From positions 62,001 through 126,000 of the forward strand of contig NZ_NHYM01000006.1 in the NCBI RefSeq assembly GCF_003288815.1: 64,000 nt of DNA, read 5' to 3'. Positions 57,687 to 64,000 of the stretch are shown piece by piece. The stretch's first letter is position 1, and each line of letters starts with the position of its first letter. This DNA comes from Helicobacter sp. 16-1353. GTDB lineage: Bacteria > Campylobacterota > Campylobacteria > Campylobacterales > Helicobacteraceae. A program made the translations under genes and the position numbers. Under the pieces are notes generated by a model. The model was not told the DNA's origin, searched no databases, and was given only the letters and a program-made list of their open reading frames with translations.

Positions 57687-58510
57687 TTCTTGCCTCCTTT
57701 AGCCTTTGCTACAACTTTATTAAAATACGCATTGCAATATTCTTCTTTGCTTGTGTCATTTTTTAAGATTCCAGTTACAAATTTATTTTCTTGTTCTTCT
57801 GGGCTTAGTTTTTCATACTCCATCTTAGAAACCAATCTAGAATCTATCCAATTAAGCATATCTACAGCCTCAATCATCTTATTTTTTCTACCTAAATTAA
57901 CATGACAATTACTATGAATATCAAAAAAGCTAAATCCTTCGTGCTTAAAACCGGAAGCAAGGATGCTCTCTAATTTCTGTGGTTTTGTAACACCACCTCT
58001 AGCCACAAACGAAGCCCCCGCAGCATCTGCCAATTTACAAGGGTCAAATGTGTAATCAATATTTCCATATTGTGCAGTAACCGTCCAAAAATCCCTAGGC
58101 GTAGTTGGTGAAGTTTGAGAGTTTGTCAAACCATAAATAAAATTATTAATTAAAATAAAATTTATATCAATATTTCGTCTACAGGCGTGAATTGTATGAT
58201 TTCCACCGATTGCCATTCCATCACCATCACCAGAAATAACAATAACATGTTTTTTTGGATTTGTTAGCTTGATACCTGTGGCATATGCCAAAGTCCGCCC
58301 GTGTGTGGTGTGAACGGTATTACAATTCAAATATGATGAGAATCTCCCGCTACAGCCAATCCCACTTACAACGCAAACATCATTCATATCCCAACCAATA
58401 TTTTCTATTGCTCTAATAACAGTTTTTAAGATTACTCCATCACCACAACCCCAACACCAAAGTGTAGGCATTTTATCCATTCTTAGATATGTATCATAAT
58501 TATATGCCAT
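57683..58510 (-). CDS. oorB: 2-oxoglutarate:acceptor oxidoreductase beta subunit OorB
   Basis: 275 residues, thiamine-diphosphate subunit. LWCWGCGDGVILKTV, GIGCSGRFSSYLNCNTVHTTHG and the ThDP motif SGDGDGMAIGGNH...NNFIYGLTNSQTSPTT. It follows oorA by one base. Confidence 0.97.
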   Translation of the reverse strand: MAYNYDTYLRMDKMPTLWCWGCGDGVILKTVIRAIENIGWDMNDVCVVSGIGCSGRFSSYLNCNTVHTTHGRTLAYATGIKLTNPKKHVIVISGDGDGMAIGGNHTIHACRRNIDINFILINNFIYGLTNSQTSPTTPRDFWTVTAQYGNIDYTFDPCKLADAAGASFVARGGVTKPQKLESILASGFKHEGFSFFDIHSNCHVNLGRKNKMIEAVDMLNWIDSRLVSKMEYEKLSPEEQENKFVTGILKNDTSKEEYCNAYFNKVVAKAKGGKK

Positions 58511-58511
58511 T

Positions 58512-59636
58512 TTACAACCCTTTTACTTCATTTATAATTTCATTAGGAGAGATAGCTCTACCATTTGCTTTTCCATAAAATTTGACCTCTTTTTTCATTA
58601 TTCGTTCAATTTCTTTTACATATTGACCTAAATTCAATTCAACTACCAGAATCTTTTTAAATCTAGCTCCAATTTCTGCTATCTTTTTTTCTGGAGATGG
58701 CCAAATTGTAATAGGTCTAAAAAGTCCAATTTTTATATTATTTTTTCGTAATTCATTTATCGCCTCTTTTGCAGATAATGAAGCAGAGCCATAGGCAATA
58801 AGTAGAATCTCTGCATCTTCAAGCATATATTCTTCATATTCTTCAATCTTAGAAGCTTTTGAATTTATTTTATTAAATAATCTAGCAATTAATTCACTAC
58901 TTAATTTTTCATCTTCTGTTGGGAATCCTGTATATCCGTGAGTAAGCCCTGTAATGTGATATTTATATCCGGTAAAAAATGGATTTAAAATCGCACTTTC
59001 ATCATTTGGAACTTGATATGGCTTATAATCTTTTGGGTCGCCATCGAATTTTCGTCTACTTATAAGGCTTTTTTGCACCTCATCGAGTTCTGGTAAAAAA
59101 GCTTTTCCATGCATATGTCCCAATGTTTCATCAAGCAATAAAAAAACAGGGGTCATTAACTCTTCTGCTAGATTAAATGCCCTAATAGTTTGTGTATAAG
59201 TCTCACTTAAACTTCCCGGGCAAAGTGCAATAGAACAATAATCACCATGTGTTGGAGATTTAGCTTGATTTATATCACCTTGTGATACTCTCGTAGGAAG
59301 CCCTGTTGATGGACCACCACGCATAACATTAACAATAACCAATGGAATTTCTGCCATAAAAGCATATCCAATCTGCTCTGCTTTCAATGAAATGCCGGGA
59401 CCAGAACTAGCTGTTAGTGATTTTGCTCCGCCCATTGAAGCACCAATAGCTACAGAAATACCAGCTATTTCATCTTCCATTTGTATAAAAACACCATCAT
59501 TTTTTGGTAAAAGAACACTCATAGTGTGTGCAACTTCACTTGATGGAGTTATTGGATATCCGCCAAAAAACTTACAACCAGCATCAATAGCTGCAATTGC
59601 TACTAATTCATTTCCCTCTGAAACAATATCTCTCAT
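58512..59636 (-). CDS. oorA: 2-oxoglutarate:acceptor oxidoreductase alpha subunit OorA
   Basis: 374 residues. GGYPITPSSEVAHTMS, SGPGISLKAEQIGYAFMAEIP, VNVMRGGPSTGLPTRVSQGD. It starts 11 bases beyond oorD, and AAGGAAAAT precedes the ATG. Essential replacement for 2-oxoglutarate dehydrogenase in the open TCA cycle of Helicobacter. Confidence 0.97.
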   Translation of the reverse strand: MRDIVSEGNELVAIAAIDAGCKFFGGYPITPSSEVAHTMSVLLPKNDGVFIQMEDEIAGISVAIGASMGGAKSLTASSGPGISLKAEQIGYAFMAEIPLVIVNVMRGGPSTGLPTRVSQGDINQAKSPTHGDYCSIALCPGSLSETYTQTIRAFNLAEELMTPVFLLLDETLGHMHGKAFLPELDEVQKSLISRRKFDGDPKDYKPYQVPNDESAILNPFFTGYKYHITGLTHGYTGFPTEDEKLSSELIARLFNKINSKASKIEEYEEYMLEDAEILLIAYGSASLSAKEAINELRKNNIKIGLFRPITIWPSPEKKIAEIGARFKKILVVELNLGQYVKEIERIMKKEVKFYGKANGRAISPNEIINEVKGL

Positions 59637-59647
59637 ATCTATTTTCC

Positions 59648-59959
59648 TTATAATACCATATATTTATTTTCTTTGATTTTTGCCGCCATTTCCTTTGCCT
59701 CTTTAGTAAGTTTTGCGAATTTAAATTCTTTCCTATCTGCCACATGTATGGCAAAATCTGGACAAGATAGCTCACAATTATTACAACCTATACAACTATT
59801 TGGGTTTATAATATCAATAATCTTGCCATTTATAGAGCTTTTATCAAATCTCATAGCAAGAGTTCCACTTGGACATACATCAACACAAATATCACAAGCC
59901 TTACATCTATCATAATCAACCCACACAGGAACATTTACTGGTGTCTGCAAACTGCTCAT
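59648..59959 (-). CDS. oorD: 2-oxoglutarate:acceptor oxidoreductase ferredoxin subunit OorD
   Basis: 103 residues with two 4Fe-4S motifs, CKACDICVDVCPSGTL and CIGCNNCELSCPDFAI. First gene of the operon. AAGGAG lies just before its ATG. It carries electrons out of OorAB. Confidence 0.95.
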   Translation of the reverse strand: MSSLQTPVNVPVWVDYDRCKACDICVDVCPSGTLAMRFDKSSINGKIIDIINPNSCIGCNNCELSCPDFAIHVADRKEFKFAKLTKEAKEMAAKIKENKYMVL

Positions 59960-60143
59960 TTTTACTCCTTAATTGACTAACCTTTGTTTTATATAAATTA
60001 TACAACTTAATTGTAATTACTAATAAAGAATTTTTATCCATTCCAAACATTTTTTTGCAGTATTTTTAAAAAAATTGTAACATTTTTGCATAGAGTAATG
60101 ATTAATTAAATTATTAATATAGCCTATAGTATTATGAAATAGG

Positions 60144-61088
60144 CTATTTAATATTTTCTAAATGTTTTTCGTAGTTATTTGAAAAGCTATGAGTTCCTGA
60201 AGAATTTTTTACAAAATATAAATAATCAACTTTTGCAGGGCGAATCGTAGCAATAATAGCATCCATACTAGCACTTCCTACTGGATAGGGCGGAATCCCT
60301 TTATATTTGTAGGTATTATAAACGCTTTTATCATTTCTAATTCTTTGTGGAGTAATTTTTTGATGAGAATATTCACCATAATTAAGAGAGCCGTCCATTT
60401 GAAGTGGCATTTTTAGTTTTAATCGATTGTATATTACAGCCGCAATAATTGGCATTTCAGCGATATTTGCAGCTTCTTTTTGCACAATTGAAGCAATTGT
60501 TACATAATTAAACCATTGTTTTTCATCATATCGCCCGAGAATCTTAATTGCATTCTTTTTGTGCTGTTTCATCGACTGCCCGATTAAATAACCCATCAAA
60601 TATCTAGGACCTATATCTATTGGAACTTTATAAGTATCTGGATAAATCACACCATCTGGATAAGAAGTATTTTCATAATATGCATCCCAAAGTTCCTGTT
60701 TATCTAATCCTAAGGTAGCGCTAATATCTTCTATGAAAAAATACATAGTTTCACCCGGAATTAGCTTTAATTCCTTTAATGCAGCTTTAGAATTTGTAAG
60801 CTGATATAAAAAACTACCTTTCGAGGTTTCTTGATTTATTGCATTTGTAGGATGAATCTCTATCCAACCACTTTGAGGAGAACCAATGAAACGCAATAAA
60901 AATAAATCTAATTTATTAACATCTAAATTATTTTTTTCTAAATGTGTTATAATTCCGCCAATACTCCCTTTTGGAACATTAATAACACTGGGATAAGAAG
61001 CACTCAAACTTAAATAATAGAAAATAGATATGATAAAAAATAAGGCTACATTTAGAAAAACATATAGCAAAATTGCCGTTCTACTCAT
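60144..61088 (-). CDS. mltG: MltG endolytic transglycosylase (YceG-like)
   Basis: 314 residues from ATG 61088, one membrane anchor (SRTAILLYVFLNVALFFIISIFYYL). The catalytic Glu is in SIVQKEAANIAEMP. Later GSLNYGEYS, NTYKYKGIPPYPVGSASMDAI and DYLYFVKNSSGTHSFSNNYEKH, the family ending. It cleaves nascent peptidoglycan. Earlier in-frame ATGs up to 61253 would read deeper into the opposite gene and add a non-hydrophobic leader, so 61088 is preferred. Its first 59 bases overlap the AsmA-like gene on the other strand. Confidence 0.9.
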   Translation of the reverse strand: MSRTAILLYVFLNVALFFIISIFYYLSLSASYPSVINVPKGSIGGIITHLEKNNLDVNKLDLFLLRFIGSPQSGWIEIHPTNAINQETSKGSFLYQLTNSKAALKELKLIPGETMYFFIEDISATLGLDKQELWDAYYENTSYPDGVIYPDTYKVPIDIGPRYLMGYLIGQSMKQHKKNAIKILGRYDEKQWFNYVTIASIVQKEAANIAEMPIIAAVIYNRLKLKMPLQMDGSLNYGEYSHQKITPQRIRNDKSVYNTYKYKGIPPYPVGSASMDAIIATIRPAKVDYLYFVKNSSGTHSFSNNYEKHLENIK

Positions 61089-63708
61089 TATTATTCTACT
61101 TTTTTTATTGATTTTTAAAACCCTAAGCGATGGCATTAGAATAAATAGTTTATCCATTGCAGGAATTAAGATTGACGGATTATATCTAAAATTAGACAAA
61201 AAGTTAGTATTAGATATTGATAATATAGACTTAGGAGTAATACAAATAGCCAAAGATTCTGCCCCTCCAAGTATAGCAGATATAGCAAATATTGTGCGAA
61301 GGGCTATTTGGGTAACTTCATTTTTTGAGCATTTGGATATATCAAATATACAATATGCAAATGAAAGCTCATCAATCTACTTCGATGGAAATCAATATAA
61401 AATAAATATCCCATATGTCCTAGCGGCTTTCAAATTAAAAAATGATGGTGATGATATATTTTTAGATATTGACACACTTAAGGTCAAAAAAGAGGAATTA
61501 GACATAAAAGGCAGAATCTTATATCTCAAAAAGGGCAATATCTTTGCATTTGACCTAGAAAGCTATATAAACAATCGATTGGACAATACAATAACATTTC
61601 AAGGACAAACTGATTTCAAACATCTAAATATTGTATTAGATTCTACAATGTTAAATTCTATCGATGTTTTAGCACCTTATATTAAGGTATTGGATACTAA
61701 TGTTTATGAATGGATTTACAAAAAAGCTAAATTTGATAGTGTAACGATAAATCGTGCATACCTAGATATAAAAAATATACAATCAAATGATATTGGGAAA
61801 AAAATTATAGATAATCTATATGCAAGCGGATTAGTCGAAAATGTAAGTTTAAAAATAGAAGATGAGCTATCCCCAATAGTAACAAAACAAGTCGCTATAA
61901 TATTCGATAAAGGGAAATTGAGTTTTAAAACACATAATGCTTCTTATGATGGAGTTATAGTAGATAGCGGACAAGTAGATATTTCTAATTTCGTAGAAAA
62001 ACAACTATTATTAGAGCTAAATCTTACCGCAAAACACGCCATATTAGATGAAAGAATACTTGGAATCTTAAATTATTATGGGATAAATATTCCCGTAACG
62101 CAAAAAGATGGTTTTGGAGATGGTTTTATTAATCTTGATATTTTATTGCCAACGCATGAATTGGGAGTAGTAGTTAAACCAAATGGATTCTTCAAAGTTG
62201 TAGATTCCAATATAAAAGTTAGCGGGGTGGATTTATTTGTAAAAGATGCAAATATCTATATAGAAGAAGATTCTGTGTTGATAGTGGATTCGTATGCACG
62301 ATTTAAGGATATTTTAGATACAAAAGTAGATATTATGGTTGATACACTAAATAAAAAAATCGATTTAGTGGCAAATCCTAGTTATTTTAAATTAAGCGAT
62401 GAAAAAACAGCAGATATATTAGATTTTAGCAATCAAACGATAAATGCCAAAATGGATTTTAGTGGTGATGATTTTTTAGTTGATTTTGCAAACTATGATA
62501 TACATATCAAAGCAAATGATTCTATTAATGTAGATATTAATAATATAAGCAAGATTCTCCCATATTCGCCAATCTTAAAACTACTTGATATAAATAGTGG
62601 TAATATAAAATTAAGCATAAAAGATATTGAAAACATCAATCTAAGAGCAACTATAGAGAATCTAAATTATCCAATTTATAGATTAGATGGAAGTAAGATT
62701 ACTGCTATAAATATTAATGGAAGCATCACAAAAGATACCATTTCATTAAATGATTCAAATCACCAAATAGAATCTTCAATAGATATAAATAGCGGAGATA
62801 TAGAGCTAAAAGCACATAATGTAGCGGTGGATATAAATGAGATATTAGATTCTAAGATTCCAATATTTGCAAATATGACAAATGATAGTAATGACAATGA
62901 AACAAAATCATATACAAATATATTGATAAATGGCACTAATATCATAATAAAGCTTTTTGGTTACAACATACATTTAGATGACGGAATGCTAAAAACCACA
63001 CAAAATGGATTTATTAGCAATGGTAAAAATAAAAATGGCATAGCAAATCTCATTTTAGATAATGGCGTAATGGATATTGATGCAAATAATTTTAATGATG
63101 AATTTGTAAATAAAATGTTTAACAACGAGATTGTTGCAGGAGGGACATTTGGACTAGTTGGAATCTACAAAGATAGTAAATTCTTAGGCGATATAACTAT
63201 GGCAAATACTAGCATAAAAAATATGGCTTCGTTGCAAAATATGCTTTCATTTATTGATGCGATACCTTCACTTGTGGTTTTTAAGCTTCCGGGATTTAGC
63301 ACAAGTGGATATGAAGTAGATAATGCAACAATTCGCATAGGAATAAATAATGAATTTATTGCATTAGAAAATATCAATATAAATGGTAGCTCAGTTGATA
63401 TTGACGGTGAGGGCGTTATCGACCTAAAAACAAAGGAATTGAATATTGATTTAAGCTTATCAACAATGAAGAGTTTAAGTTCTATTTTAAATAAGATTCC
63501 CATAATAGGATATGTTTTACTTGGAGATGATGGAAAAATCACAACAGAAGTTAAAGTTTCAGGGAAAATTGAAGACCCAAAAATGGAATTATCATTATTA
63601 GAAGATACAGCAAAAGCACCTGTAAATATTATAAAACGGATATTTTCACCATTTCAATTACTCGTAGATGAGCTAAAAAAAGAAAGTGAAGAAAAGGGAA
63701 ATCGCTAA
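61030..63708 (+). CDS. AsmA-like/YhdP-type large envelope protein
   Basis: 892 residues, one N-terminal membrane segment (SKIAVLLIIILLFLLIFK), then a long repetitive beta-strand region of Asp/Asn/Ile-rich stretches. The C-terminal AsmA-like domain (about 680-870) reads GFISNGKNKNGIANLILDNG, TFGLVGIYKDSKFLGDITM and LSTMKSLSSILNKIPIIGYV. AsmA-like proteins are bridge-like lipid carriers between membranes, so phospholipid transport is a plausible inference. The start is divergent and antisense-overlapping with mltG. Confidence 0.85.
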   Translation: MIKNKATFRKTYSKIAVLLIIILLFLLIFKTLSDGIRINSLSIAGIKIDGLYLKLDKKLVLDIDNIDLGVIQIAKDSAPPSIADIANIVRRAIWVTSFFEHLDISNIQYANESSSIYFDGNQYKINIPYVLAAFKLKNDGDDIFLDIDTLKVKKEELDIKGRILYLKKGNIFAFDLESYINNRLDNTITFQGQTDFKHLNIVLDSTMLNSIDVLAPYIKVLDTNVYEWIYKKAKFDSVTINRAYLDIKNIQSNDIGKKIIDNLYASGLVENVSLKIEDELSPIVTKQVAIIFDKGKLSFKTHNASYDGVIVDSGQVDISNFVEKQLLLELNLTAKHAILDERILGILNYYGINIPVTQKDGFGDGFINLDILLPTHELGVVVKPNGFFKVVDSNIKVSGVDLFVKDANIYIEEDSVLIVDSYARFKDILDTKVDIMVDTLNKKIDLVANPSYFKLSDEKTADILDFSNQTINAKMDFSGDDFLVDFANYDIHIKANDSINVDINNISKILPYSPILKLLDINSGNIKLSIKDIENINLRATIENLNYPIYRLDGSKITAININGSITKDTISLNDSNHQIESSIDINSGDIELKAHNVAVDINEILDSKIPIFANMTNDSNDNETKSYTNILINGTNIIIKLFGYNIHLDDGMLKTTQNGFISNGKNKNGIANLILDNGVMDIDANNFNDEFVNKMFNNEIVAGGTFGLVGIYKDSKFLGDITMANTSIKNMASLQNMLSFIDAIPSLVVFKLPGFSTSGYEVDNATIRIGINNEFIALENININGSSVDIDGEGVIDLKTKELNIDLSLSTMKSLSSILNKIPIIGYVLLGDDGKITTEVKVSGKIEDPKMELSLLEDTAKAPVNIIKRIFSPFQLLVDELKKESEEKGNR

Positions 63709-63751
63709 AATAAATCTTAATCTTTGATTAAATCATTAAATCTCAAGGATT

Positions 63752-64000
63752 CTATCTTAAATAATCATTTGATAAATAAGCAGCAATTTGCCCAAATGCT
63801 ATTCCACCATCATTTGGCGGAATCTTATCGTGCATATAATAGATTATTTTTCTTTTATTAAGCTCACAAATGAGCCTATCACAAAGAATCTTATTTTGAA
63901 AAACGCCACCACTAAAAACCACTATAGCATTTTCTCTAACTATTACATCTACTACTATTGCAACTAGTGTATTAATAAACTTTGATGCTATTTTCACTTT
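63752..64000 (-). CDS. hypF: HypF carbamoyltransferase, C-terminal end (rest beyond window edge)
   Basis: About 82 C-terminal residues, ending at TAG 63752-63754. VFSGGVFQNKILCDRLICEL and IPPNDGGIAFGQIAAY are the end of the Kae1-like domain of HypF. HypF makes the cyanide ligand precursor from carbamoyl phosphate. It is on the same strand as hypD at the other end of the window, 63 kb apart. Confidence 0.93.
   Translation of the reverse strand, partial: KVKIASKFINTLVAIVVDVIVRENAIVVFSGGVFQNKILCDRLICELNKRKIIYYMHDKIPPNDGGIAFGQIAAYLSNDYLR

Overview
The window is AT-rich, gene-dense DNA from an epsilonproteobacterium, most likely an enterohepatic Helicobacter species. The evidence is a Helicobacter-type tmRNA tag ending in APAYARAA, an oorDABC 2-oxoglutarate oxidoreductase operon, a parAB-atp-exbBD-tolB-pal-slyD gene train in the order known from H. 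pylori, an Hcp-like Cys-paired Sel1 protein, a CadA-type P-ATPase and poly-G phase-variable genes. I saw no tRNA, rRNA or CRISPR array.

Layout. 1-3.5 kb: hypD (3' end cut by the window edge) divergent from metE. 3.6-7.4 kb: a decayed small-gene pair, then a translationally coupled beta-propeller/helical protein and a FapA/DUF342-like protein. 7.5-11.8 kb: metNIQ methionine ABC transporter with two metQ copies, separated by structured repeat elements; metN seems to start at ATA. 11.8-16.4 kb: a gene fragment, a GT39-like glycosyltransferase and a nuclease-methyltransferase fusion, the last two each switched off by a poly-G tract of the wrong length. 16.4-22.2 kb: nadB, a small lipoprotein, a DciA-like gene, uvrC, ftsW, thyX. 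22.2-27.7 kb: type III restriction-modification (res, mod with an in-frame G10 tract) and the tmRNA gene. 27.8-34.3 kb: cadA, a recR remnant, an Hcp-like protein, a large unrecognised exported protein, yaaA. 34.3-38.5 kb: lutABC lactate oxidation, an SMR pair, a cyclophilin. 38.5-55.4 kb: a one-direction train of a degenerate trypsin-like protein, fmt, birA, parA, parB, eight ATP synthase genes (b', b, delta, alpha, gamma, beta, epsilon and their order), Tol-Pal, slyD, fabD, mtn. 55.5-64 kb: katA, oorDABC, mltG antisense-overlapping an AsmA-like gene, and the 3' end of hypF.

Two sequence-level phenomena stand out. First, a composite hairpin-rich repeat family (modules called A, B, C, D here) lies in the leaders of both metQ genes and is also inserted in frame inside the type III mod gene, where it is translated as about 53 residues. 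This resembles the logic of Rickettsia palindromic elements. Second, a short GAATC/GATTC-containing motif has expanded in many places. Where it falls in genes it is read in the Glu-Ser/Asp-Ser frame and makes acidic serine-rich linkers in ThyX, LutC, Mod and MetQ; the same DNA also sits between genes. GATTC/GAATC is the GANTC methylation/restriction sequence, and the window is unusually rich in AGATTCTA-like strings.

Physiologically the genes describe a microaerophilic respiring cell. It makes 2-oxoglutarate:acceptor oxidoreductase, oxidises lactate, builds NiFe hydrogenase (hyp genes at both edges), takes up methionine or makes it by the cobalamin-independent route, exports heavy metals and uses ThyX for dTMP. 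Three contingency loci can vary surface glycosylation and DNA methylation.
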